A stretch of 23,246 nt of DNA from a virus, in IMG/VR virus record IMGVR_UViG_3300042564_004206, positions 1-23,246 of that record; one strand, 5' to 3'. Shown piece after piece: positions 12,213 through 17,887 of the stretch. The notes under the pieces are model-generated. The model ran no database searches. It saw only the letters and a program-made list of their open reading frames with translations, and was not told where the DNA came from. The number at the start of each line of letters is the position of its first letter. Within the stretch, counting starts at the first letter, position 1. The position numbers were made by a program, and so were the translations under genes.

Positions 12213-13091
12213 GTGACTATCAAGCAAGTGCACGGCCGCGAGATCTACACCCCGCAGCAGCTTCAGAAGATCCTGGCCTATGACCCGGAGACTGGCGCCA
12301 TCACGGTGCGCAAGACGGGCGCCAGCGCACGCGGCAAGACGGGCCGCAGCAGCAGCCGGGTCTCGGTCAATGGGACCGTCACGGCAGCCAGCACCATCGT
12401 CCACGCGCTGATGGTGGGCGAGTGGCCGGCGATGTCGCAGACCCGCTACGTCGATGGCGACGCCAACAATCTGGCCTGGGCCAACATCATCTATGTGGGC
12501 GGCGGCAAGACGGCCGAGGCGGCGGGCAATCGGCACGAGGTGTCTGCGCGGCGCCAGCTGCTGGAGATGTTCCGCGCAAACCCGACCGGGGTCTACGGCA
12601 TCCGCGACATCGCCAAGGCGCTGCCTGGGCTGCCCAAGGCAACAGTCAGCACCTGCCTGACCGCGCTGCGCCGATCGTGCGACATCCACATCGCGGCCCT
12701 GGACAGCGAGTTCTATGCGGCCAGCGGCCGCGCCGCTGCGCGCTTCACCTACGGCCCGGCGCCAGAGGGTTACGAGTCGGCCAACATTCGCCTGGACCTT
12801 GCTGCGGTGCAGGCTGCAGTGCAGGCGCTGATGAAGAAGCCGAGCTACTCAGCAAAGAAGAAGGCACTGGCACTGGCCCGCCTGGAGGCAGCCCCCAAGG
12901 TCACCCTGGCAGGCGCCGACGCGAGCACGACCGAGGACGAGGATGAGGAGTGGTTCAAGATCGCCAGCAGCAAGAGCCTGAAGCAAGCCAACGGCACGAT
13001 TGCCAACGTCATGCGCGACCGTGTGCCGGTGTCGATCTTCTCGATGGCCGCGATGGGTCGCCTTCCCTCTATCTCTGTATCACAATGCTGA
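12213..13091 (+). CDS. Degenerate HNH-derived DNA-binding protein with winged-helix region
   Basis: GTG at 12213 is chosen for the AAGGAG about 8-10 nt upstream; an ATG at 12150 would add 21 residues. The N-terminal ~95 residues follow phage HNH endonucleases: ILAYDPETGAITVRK, a VNG strand, VGEWP (68-72) and VDGDANNLAWANI (80-92). The catalytic parts are lost: the usual AHRLAW is AASTIVHAL, and the DH of the usual IDHINGD is replaced (TRYVDGD). Residues ~110-160 (RRQLLEMFRANPTGVYGIRD, LPKATVSTCLTALRR) look like a winged helix, followed by a Lys-rich linker and an acidic DEDEEW stretch near 250. I infer a domesticated DNA-binding regulator, not a nuclease. Its last codons overlap an operator and the next gene's start. 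Confidence 0.75.
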   Translation: MTIKQVHGREIYTPQQLQKILAYDPETGAITVRKTGASARGKTGRSSSRVSVNGTVTAASTIVHALMVGEWPAMSQTRYVDGDANNLAWANIIYVGGGKTAEAAGNRHEVSARRQLLEMFRANPTGVYGIRDIAKALPGLPKATVSTCLTALRRSCDIHIAALDSEFYAASGRAAARFTYGPAPEGYESANIRLDLAAVQAAVQALMKKPSYSAKKKALALARLEAAPKVTLAGADASTTEDEDEEWFKIASSKSLKQANGTIANVMRDRVPVSIFSMAAMGRLPSISVSQC

Positions 13092-13093
13092 AC
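13078..13093 (+). promoter_or_regulatory. Operator-like site over a stop/start junction
   Basis: TATCACAATGCTGAAC covers the last codons and TGA of the HNH-derived gene, and its ATG is the start codon of the next gene (13085). The left half and centre are perfect and the right half is partial. No -35 is seen. Confidence 0.55.
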
Positions 13094-13351
13094 GAACAAC
13101 GAATCAAGACCGCGACGAACGCGCTGCGCGATCTGTCTGAGCGCATCGACGCACTCACCCGCGAGATCGTCAACACGAACGCGCTGCTGGCCGATGTGTA
13201 TCGGGAGACCGGCACCGGCAACGTCGCCACGATGGCGTCGACTTACACCTACGAGGCCAGCACCGCACTGCTGCGCACCGCCGAACTGGTCGAGGCGCGC
13301 ACGAAAAAAAAATCACAACATCGCACCCCAGTAATCACAATGCTGATATAG
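13085..13351 (+). CDS. Hypothetical helical protein, 88 aa
   Basis: ATG at 13085 lies within the operator-like site and overlaps the upstream gene by 7 nt. No ribosome site precedes it, so translation probably depends on coupling. The protein is one long helix pair (LNEQRIKTATNALRDLSERI, DALTREIVNTNALLADVYRE) and a Thr/Ala-rich region. Near the 3' end a run of nine A encodes Lys residues and could allow slippage. The last residues, PVITMLI, are encoded by the P5 operator, so the gene ends inside the next control site. No family is recognised. Confidence 0.65.
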   Translation: MLNEQRIKTATNALRDLSERIDALTREIVNTNALLADVYRETGTGNVATMASTYTYEASTALLRTAELVEARTKKKSQHRTPVITMLI

Positions 13352-13352
13352 T
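13333..13352 (+). promoter_or_regulatory. Promoter/operator P5
   Basis: Operator AATCACAATGCTGATA (13333-13348) overlaps TATAGT (13347-13352) exactly as in P1-P4, but no -35 is recognisable at the right distance. A second half-site, AATCACAAC, lies at about 13312. It precedes the 27-aa membrane peptide and the genes after it. Confidence 0.65.
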
Positions 13353-13385
13353 GTGTGTCTCACAACGACAAACAAAGAGGAACGC

Positions 13386-13469
13386 ATGAAGCTGAACATT
13401 GACGACATCGTCGGCGTGGCCGCAGTCCTGATCGGGCTGGTGGCATGGCAGGGAGGCCTGCTGTGGTGA
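13386..13469 (+). CDS. 27-aa single-span membrane peptide
   Basis: ATG at 13386 follows AAAGAGGAACGC, a good ribosome site. The peptide MKLNIDDIVGVAAVLIGLVA continues to WQGGLLW. It has a short acidic head and one hydrophobic segment of about 17 residues, so it is probably a single membrane helix. It is the first gene after P5, and its stop overlaps the next start as GTGA. The coupling and strong ribosome site support a real mini-gene. Confidence 0.62.
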   Translation: MKLNIDDIVGVAAVLIGLVAWQGGLLW

Positions 13470-13891
13470 GCGCTGCTGATCAAAACATCACAATGCTGAA
13501 AGAGCTGCTCGACAAGTTGAGTGACGCGACTGCAGCAATGAACGCAGCGATGGCGCCGCACTCCGTGATCGTTGCCGGGCTGAGGGCGCAGGCAGAAACG
13601 CTGGCCAAGGAGATCATCGGCCCGATCAGCGAGGGCGAGAAGTCGATCAACGTGGCCGACGTATACACGGTCAGGGTGGCCAAGCCCGCGACGCGCGACG
13701 CGGACAGCGAAGCTATCAAGCAGGCCTGGGAGCGACTGCCTGCCGCCGTGCAGGAGTGTTTCAGGTTCGAAGCTGCGATCGACCTGCGTCGGCTGCGCAA
13801 GCTGAGTGATGCCGATGCCACCACCGCAGCCGCGCTGTACACCACCAGGGTTGGCGAGGCCAAGGTCAAGATCGAGGTGCGCAAGCCATGA
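13466..13891 (+). CDS. Hypothetical protein, 141 aa, upstream of the recombination genes
   Basis: GTG at 13466 overlaps the previous stop and has GGGAGG about 9 nt upstream. The alternative ATG at 13493 lies in an operator-like site and has no ribosome site. The N-terminal half is a helical region (LKELLDKLSDATAAMNAAMA, VIVAGLRAQAETLAKEIIGP). Next comes VADVYTVRVAKPATRDADSE and a helical stretch with AWERLPAAVQECFRFEAAID. The fold looks helical with a small sheet. Such proteins often precede phage recombinases as nuclease inhibitors or mediators, but I cannot assign this one. Confidence 0.75.
   Translation: MSAADQNITMLKELLDKLSDATAAMNAAMAPHSVIVAGLRAQAETLAKEIIGPISEGEKSINVADVYTVRVAKPATRDADSEAIKQAWERLPAAVQECFRFEAAIDLRRLRKLSDADATTAAALYTTRVGEAKVKIEVRKP
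13486..13501 (+). promoter_or_regulatory. Operator-like site at the 5' end of the 141-aa gene
   Basis: CATCACAATGCTGAAA lies over codons 7-12 of the gene starting at 13466, or over its start codon if ATG 13493 is used. In frame it encodes ITML, as also at 13333 and 23154. Confidence 0.5.
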
Positions 13892-14115
13892 CGTACAAGG
13901 CTAAGGTCTTCATCAGCAGCCGCCACATCGGCTGGCTGCGCAACATCGAGACACGCGGCGGCGCCAATGAATACGTCGTGGTCGCATCCGATGTGCGCGC
14001 CACCAAGTTCGAAGCCGAGACCGTCGGCATCGCAATGTCCAAGTTCGAAGGGCCCGACCGGCCCAGCTCTAAGGCGGCCATCCCTGCCGTCACTTTTCAA
14101 CTCGTAAAGGTCTGA
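13888..14115 (+). CDS. Hypothetical protein, 75 aa
   Basis: ATG at 13888 overlaps the previous stop as ATGA. The sequence has two likely beta hairpins: YKAKVFISSRHIGWLRNIET, then NEYVVVASDVRATKFEAETV, ending in VTFQLVKV. It lies directly before the RecA-like ATPase and within the same coupled run of genes. No family is recognised, though the position suggests a part in recombination or replication. Confidence 0.72.
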   Translation: MTYKAKVFISSRHIGWLRNIETRGGANEYVVVASDVRATKFEAETVGIAMSKFEGPDRPSSKAAIPAVTFQLVKV

Positions 14116-14120
14116 CCACA

Positions 14121-14873
14121 ATGGGTTTCAATCTTGCATCTATCACCCGCGGAGCCGTGCAGAAGCCGCCCCGCATCGTGCTGTACGCACCGCATGGCGT
14201 CGGCAAGACCACGTTCGGCGCCTGCGCACCGAGCCCCATCCTGCTGCCGTTCGAAGATGGTGTGGGCCGCCTGGACATCCCGACATTCCCGCTGATCAAG
14301 AGCTGGGCCGAGACGGTCGAGGCGCTGAATACGCTGATCACCGAGCAGCACGACTTCAAGACAGTCGTGGTTGACACACTCGACTGGTTCGAGCCGATGG
14401 TGTGGGCCGAGGCGTCGAGCCGCAATAGCTGGAAGGACATCGAGCAGCCGGGGTTCGGCAAGGGCTACATCGCAGCGGCCGACGTCTGGCGTGAGTTCCT
14501 GGAGGCGCTGAACGTCCTGCGCGACGAGCGTGGCATGCAGATCATCCTGCTGGCACACAGCGAGGTGAAGCGCTTCGATGACCCGACGACGGATGGCTAC
14601 GATCGCTACCAGATCAAACTGCAGAAGCGTGCCGCCGAGATCGTGCAGGAGTGGGGTGACGCTGTCCTGTTCGCTAACTTCAAGAGCTACACCACTCAGT
14701 CGGATGCTGGCTTCAACAAGAAGACCACCCGCGGGGTCGGCACTGGCGAGCGCGTGATGTACACCGAGGAGCGCCCGTCGCACTACGCTAAGAATCGCTA
14801 CCAGTTGCCGGCCGAGATCCCATTCTCATACGCCGACTTCGATGCGGCAATGAACCCGGCGGTGCAGGCATGA
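14121..14873 (+). CDS. RecA-like phage recombinase ATPase, Sak4-type
   Basis: The 250-aa protein is a P-loop ATPase of the RecA-fold phage group (Sak4/AAA_24). Walker A is APHGVGKTT (23-31) with K29, and Walker B is TVVVDTLDW with D85. LLAHSEVKRF follows, as expected for a sensor segment. Sak4 proteins bind single-stranded DNA and promote annealing, usually with a phage SSB. A DUF669 SSB-like gene lies 0.5 kb downstream, which supports this. The start ATG at 14121 has AAGG about 10 nt upstream. The stop overlaps the next start as ATGA. The family assignment is good; activity is by homology. Confidence 0.88.
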   Translation: MGFNLASITRGAVQKPPRIVLYAPHGVGKTTFGACAPSPILLPFEDGVGRLDIPTFPLIKSWAETVEALNTLITEQHDFKTVVVDTLDWFEPMVWAEASSRNSWKDIEQPGFGKGYIAAADVWREFLEALNVLRDERGMQIILLAHSEVKRFDDPTTDGYDRYQIKLQKRAAEIVQEWGDAVLFANFKSYTTQSDAGFNKKTTRGVGTGERVMYTEERPSHYAKNRYQLPAEIPFSYADFDAAMNPAVQA

Positions 14874-15322
14874 GCAGCGTTAGCATGGATGACATCAACG
14901 CGATGGTCCTGCGCGACCATGGTGTCTCGCTTGCCGAGGCGCTCGTGACTCGCCTTGTCGTGCAGTGCCACGGGGACGCGGCAAGGGCTGGCTGGTGGAC
15001 TGACATCAAGACCGGCGCCGATCTGCGCGACGCCGACGGCGACGGTGGTCGCCGCTTCAATGTCGCCGAGAAGTTGGCACTCATCCACAGTGAGGTCAGC
15101 GAGGCTCTTGAGGCAGACCGCAAGGGTCTGATGGACGACCACCTTCCGCACCGCAAGGGCATCGAGGTTGAGCTGGCAGATGCGATGATCCGCATCTGCG
15201 ACTTGGCCGGCGCACTCAGCCTGGATCTGGGCGGCGCAGTGGCGGAGAAGCTGGCCTACAACCGACTGCGCGCTGACCACAAGCTGCACAATCGCGCCGC
15301 TGCTGGCGGCAAGAAGTATTGA
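14870..15322 (+). CDS. MazG-like nucleotide pyrophosphohydrolase
   Basis: The 150-aa protein has the all-alpha NTP-PPase signature: LIHSEVSEALEADRKG with E75 and E78, then IEVELADAMIRICDL with E101 and D104, giving the metal-binding E-x2-E...E-x2-D set. These enzymes cut NTPs or dNTPs to monophosphates. In phages they may clean the nucleotide pool or lower alarmone-like signals. The N-terminal ~60 residues include a Gly/Asp-rich loop (DLRDADGDGGRRF). ATG at 14870 is coupled to the ATPase by ATGA. The stop TGA lies inside a TTGACA hexamer at 15319-15324. Confidence 0.88.
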   Translation: MSSVSMDDINAMVLRDHGVSLAEALVTRLVVQCHGDAARAGWWTDIKTGADLRDADGDGGRRFNVAEKLALIHSEVSEALEADRKGLMDDHLPHRKGIEVELADAMIRICDLAGALSLDLGGAVAEKLAYNRLRADHKLHNRAAAGGKKY

Positions 15323-15359
15323 CACACAAACCACACGAGGAAATATCACAATGGCTAAA
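15319..15359 (+). promoter_or_regulatory. Possible promoter and operator half-site before the DUF669 gene
   Basis: TTGACA (15319-15324) overlaps the MazG-like stop. AATATC lies 17 bp on, a weak -10. TATCACAATGGCTAAA (15344-15359) has a perfect operator left half and its ATG is the DUF669 start; GAGGA lies about 10 nt upstream of it. Confidence 0.5.
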
Positions 15360-16043
15360 ATTGGTTTCAATTCCGGCGCAGCCGCGAAGCGCGAGTTCGG
15401 CTGCATGCCTGCAGGCGAGTACCTTTTCATGATCGTGGACAGCGAGCTGAAGAACAGCACCCGCACCCAGGGCGCCGCCATGCTGGCGCTCAAGATGCAG
15501 TGCCTTGACGAAGGCTTCAAGGGCCGCTTGATGTTCGTGAATCTGAACATCCAGCACCCGAAGCCCGACGTCCAGCGCATCGCTGAGTCCGAGCTGCGCG
15601 AGATCTGCGAGGCGGTCGGCAAGGGTGGTCAAATGGTGGAGGACAGCACCGTGCTGCACAACACGCCCATGCTGGTCAAGATCCGCGTGAAGAAAGACCC
15701 CAACGGGCAGTACGAGGATTCGAACCAGCCCAGCTGGTACAAGCCTGCCAGCACCCCGCGCAGCGCGGCTGGCGCCCCTGGTGGCTTCCGCGCCCCTGTG
15801 GCTGGCGCGACTGCCCCTGGCGCTGCGGCTGGTGGCTTCCGCGCCCCTGTGGCCCAGGCTGCTGGCGCCGCTTCCGCCCCTTTCGCCCCGCCGGCGCAGG
15901 CTCAAGCGCAGGCAGGCCAGCAGCCCGCCTCACAGGATTCGACGACATCGATGACTGCATCCCCTTCTGACCAGCCTGTCGCGCAGCCCGCACAACAGCA
16001 GGCAGCTGGTTCGCCCCCTGCCTGGATGCGCCGCGCTGGCTGA
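15351..16043 (+). CDS. DUF669-family single-stranded-DNA-binding-like protein
   Basis: The N-terminal ~130 residues fit DUF669: FNSGAAAKREFGCMPAGEYL, then STRTQGAAMLALKMQCLDEG, GRLMFVNLNIQHPKPDVQRI and a late NTPMLVKIRVKKDPNGQYED. These proteins stand in for SSB beside phage recombinases. The C-terminal ~95 residues are disordered, rich in Ala, Pro, Gln and Gly, and contain GGFRAPVA twice. The end, PPAWMRRAG, is basic rather than the acidic tip of bacterial SSB. ATG at 15351 lies in an operator half-site. The protein probably coats DNA for the Sak4-like ATPase and the nuclease downstream. Confidence 0.85.
   Translation: MAKIGFNSGAAAKREFGCMPAGEYLFMIVDSELKNSTRTQGAAMLALKMQCLDEGFKGRLMFVNLNIQHPKPDVQRIAESELREICEAVGKGGQMVEDSTVLHNTPMLVKIRVKKDPNGQYEDSNQPSWYKPASTPRSAAGAPGGFRAPVAGATAPGAAAGGFRAPVAQAAGAASAPFAPPAQAQAQAGQQPASQDSTTSMTASPSDQPVAQPAQQQAAGSPPAWMRRAG
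15778..15853 (+). repeat. 25-bp direct repeat in the DUF669 gene tail
   Basis: The 25 bases at 15778-15802 are repeated exactly at 15829-15853, 51 bp apart and in frame, encoding GGFRAPVA twice. The tail probably grew by in-frame duplication. Confidence 0.85.
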
Positions 16044-16068
16044 TCGCTATCACACAGCGGGCTGCAAC

Positions 16069-16088
16069 AATCACAATGCTGATATGAT
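16069..16088 (+). promoter_or_regulatory. Promoter/operator P6
   Basis: AATCACAATGCTGATA (16069-16084) overlaps TATGAT (16083-16088) as in the other cassettes. A half-site TATCACACAGCG lies at 16049-16060. The -35 is not recognisable. It starts a transcript for 16125-16373 and perhaps the nuclease and helicase genes. Confidence 0.65.
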
Positions 16089-16124
16089 CGCGGCCCGCAC
16101 CAACCACCAACCAAGGAGATCCAC

Positions 16125-16373
16125 ATGACCACCGAAACCACCACCGCAAAGGCCCTGCCCCGCACCCGCGTCTATCGCGTCACCAGCCCCGACGGCACCA
16201 GCAAGGTCGTCGAGTCCACCACGCGCAATCGCGCCATCAGCTACGTCGCCAAGGATGGCTACAAGGCAGAGGTGATGTCGAGCGGCGATCTGCTGGAGGC
16301 GATGCGCGCTGGCGAAGAGCTGCACTCTGCAGTCGACGACCAGCAGGCCGAGGGCGGCGAAGCCCAGGCCTAA
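16125..16373 (+). CDS. Small phage protein, 82 aa
   Basis: ATG at 16125 follows AAGGAGATCCAC. The sequence RVYRVTSPDGTSKVVESTTR continues NRAISYVAKDGYKAEVMSSG, then a helix and an acidic Gln/Glu tail. The VYRV...VVE(S/A)TT...A...V pattern resembles small proteins I have seen near replication genes of Burkholderia and Pseudomonas phages, with no known function. It has its own operator-bearing promoter-like site and is followed by a hairpin. Confidence 0.78.
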   Translation: MTTETTTAKALPRTRVYRVTSPDGTSKVVESTTRNRAISYVAKDGYKAEVMSSGDLLEAMRAGEELHSAVDDQQAEGGEAQA

Positions 16374-16379
16374 GCTCAA

Positions 16380-16395
16380 GCCGCCTTCGGGCGGC
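16380..16395 (+). terminator. GC-rich UUCG hairpin, possible weak terminator
   Basis: GCCGCC-TTCG-GGCGGC is a 6-bp stem with a stable tetraloop 6 nt after the stop at 16373. No T-run follows, so it may be an attenuator, an RNA-stabilising hairpin or a Rho-dependent site. An AGTGGG/CCCACT pair follows at about 16403-16425. Confidence 0.5.
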
Positions 16396-16445
16396 CCAGC
16401 GCAGTGGGTCACGAGCTGGCCCACTCCATTGGATTGGAGACACAC

Positions 16446-17507
16446 ATGGCAGCACTCCCACCGCAGGCCCAGAACACCCTGGCCGGCAAGATCAGCGCGA
16501 GCATCGTCCGTCAGTACGAGACCGCGCAGGAAGACAGCAGGCGCCCGCACCTGGGCGCGTCCATCATCGGCCTCGAGTGCTCGCGCCAGATCTGGTACAG
16601 CTTCCGCTGGGCCAGGACGATGAAGCACGAAGGGCGCCTGCTCCGGCTGTTCGCGTCCGGTCATCTGGCCGAGCCGCGCTTCGCTTCCGATCTGCGCTCG
16701 ATCGGGTGCGAGGTCATTCAAGACATCGACGGAAAGCAGATCGGATTCAAGGCACTCGGCGGCCACTTCGCTGGCAGCACCGACGGCATGGGCCGCGGCT
16801 TTGAGTACGCGCCACGCGCCTGGGCCGTGCTGGAGTACAAGACGCACTCGGCGAAGTCCTTCTCAAATCTCAAGAAGGTCTTGGTCAAGGCCGCAAAGCC
16901 CGAGCACTACGCGCAGATGCAGGTCTACATGGCCAAGCTGGGCGTGGATCGCGCGCTGTACCTCGCAGTCAACAAGGACACCGACGAGCTACACGACGAG
17001 TGGATTCATCTCGACGCCGACTTCGCCGCGCGCACCGAGGACAAGGCAAAGCGCATCATCACCGCTAACGTCCCGCCTGCAGGCATCAGCGTCGACCCGT
17101 CGTGGTATCAGTGCAAGTACTGCGACTACCACGCTCTGTGCCACGGTGATGCAGTGCCCGAGGTGACATGCCGCAGCTGCGCGCACTCGACCCCGGTGAT
17201 CGACCGTGAAGGTGGCGTGTGGGCCTGCGACAAGTGGGGATGCGACATCCCTGGCGCCGACGCGCAGAAGGCGGCCTGCGGATCTCATCGGTACATCCCG
17301 ATCCTGCTGGCCAACTCTTCGACGCCCCATGACTATCACAATGGTGACGTCGTCTACCAGTCGAAGCACGACGGCAAGTTGTTCGCAAACGGTGAAGGCC
17401 CGGCCGCCTTCTCGTCTCAGGAGATCTTCACCGCCGGAAGCAAGGCGGCCCTGGGCGAGATGGCTGAGTACAAGGGCATGTTCCCTGGGTCGAAGGTGGT
17501 CGCATGA
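16446..17507 (+). CDS. PD-(D/E)XK Fe-S exonuclease, Cas4/RecB-like, with second Cys cluster
   Basis: ATG at 16446 has GGAGACACAC upstream. Over 353 aa the nuclease core shows STDG with D113, then VLEYKT with E130 and K132, and QMQVY (Q157, Y161). Four Cys fit the iron-sulfur layout of Cas4/AddB nucleases: C45 in IIGLECSRQIWYSF and C223, C226, C232 in CKYCDYHALC. A second cluster follows (C242, C245, C261, C266, C278), probably a zinc ribbon, which is not part of the Cas4 core. Beside a Sak4-like ATPase and a DUF669 protein it is likely the phage's DNA-end-resecting exonuclease, the lambda Exo counterpart. An operator-like site lies inside at 17334-17349. Confidence 0.88.
   Translation: MAALPPQAQNTLAGKISASIVRQYETAQEDSRRPHLGASIIGLECSRQIWYSFRWARTMKHEGRLLRLFASGHLAEPRFASDLRSIGCEVIQDIDGKQIGFKALGGHFAGSTDGMGRGFEYAPRAWAVLEYKTHSAKSFSNLKKVLVKAAKPEHYAQMQVYMAKLGVDRALYLAVNKDTDELHDEWIHLDADFAARTEDKAKRIITANVPPAGISVDPSWYQCKYCDYHALCHGDAVPEVTCRSCAHSTPVIDREGGVWACDKWGCDIPGADAQKAACGSHRYIPILLANSSTPHDYHNGDVVYQSKHDGKLFANGEGPAAFSSQEIFTAGSKAALGEMAEYKGMFPGSKVVA
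17334..17349 (+). promoter_or_regulatory. Intragenic operator in the nuclease gene
   Basis: TATCACAATGGTGACG matches the P4 operator in its first 14 bases. It is translated as DYHNGD, so it is also coding sequence. It has no promoter elements and reads with transcription, as a roadblock would. Confidence 0.55.
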
Positions 17508-17887
17508 AGCGCATGTCGAAGTGGTTGCATGCCATCCACTCGCACTGCGCAGCAACGAAGACCGAGGATAACCCGGACGGCGAGGGGTTCACGGTCGAGG
17601 AGGCGGTGGCCCGGTTCGGTGATCCGGTCAGCCGCAGCACGCCGCGAAACATCCTCCGGCTTGCTGCACTCGACGGTCACTTCCGCAGCGTGCGGATCAG
17701 GGTGCCGCTACCCAGCGTGCGCGGCCGATGGTTCAAGGCTAAGTACTTCGCGGTGGGGGAAACGCCACCGCTCAAGCGTGAGCCAGTCGCCCGCCGACAC
17801 AAGTCGCAATTCGACGGCATCAAGAAGGCCAGTTCGATCTTCGATCTGGCACAAAAAATAAACGAAGAGGAACGCAATGAAACTTAG
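17504..17887 (+). CDS. Hypothetical basic protein, 127 aa
   Basis: ATG at 17504 overlaps the nuclease stop as ATGA. The first half (GEGFTVEEAVARFGDPVSRS, then TPRNILRLAALDGHFRSVRI) reads like a helix-turn-helix or winged helix that could bind DNA. The second half is basic with a helical acidic end. It overlaps the SF2 helicase gene by 11 nt. It lies between the nuclease and helicase in a fully coupled run, so it is probably an accessory factor of that pair; no family is recognised. Confidence 0.75.
   Translation: MKRMSKWLHAIHSHCAATKTEDNPDGEGFTVEEAVARFGDPVSRSTPRNILRLAALDGHFRSVRIRVPLPSVRGRWFKAKYFAVGETPPLKREPVARRHKSQFDGIKKASSIFDLAQKINEEERNET

Noticed and set aside
16446-17507. A CRISPR Cas4 gene
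   Set aside because: Cas4-like motifs are present, but there are no cas genes or array nearby. The partners (Sak4-like, DUF669, helicase) are those of a phage recombination module.
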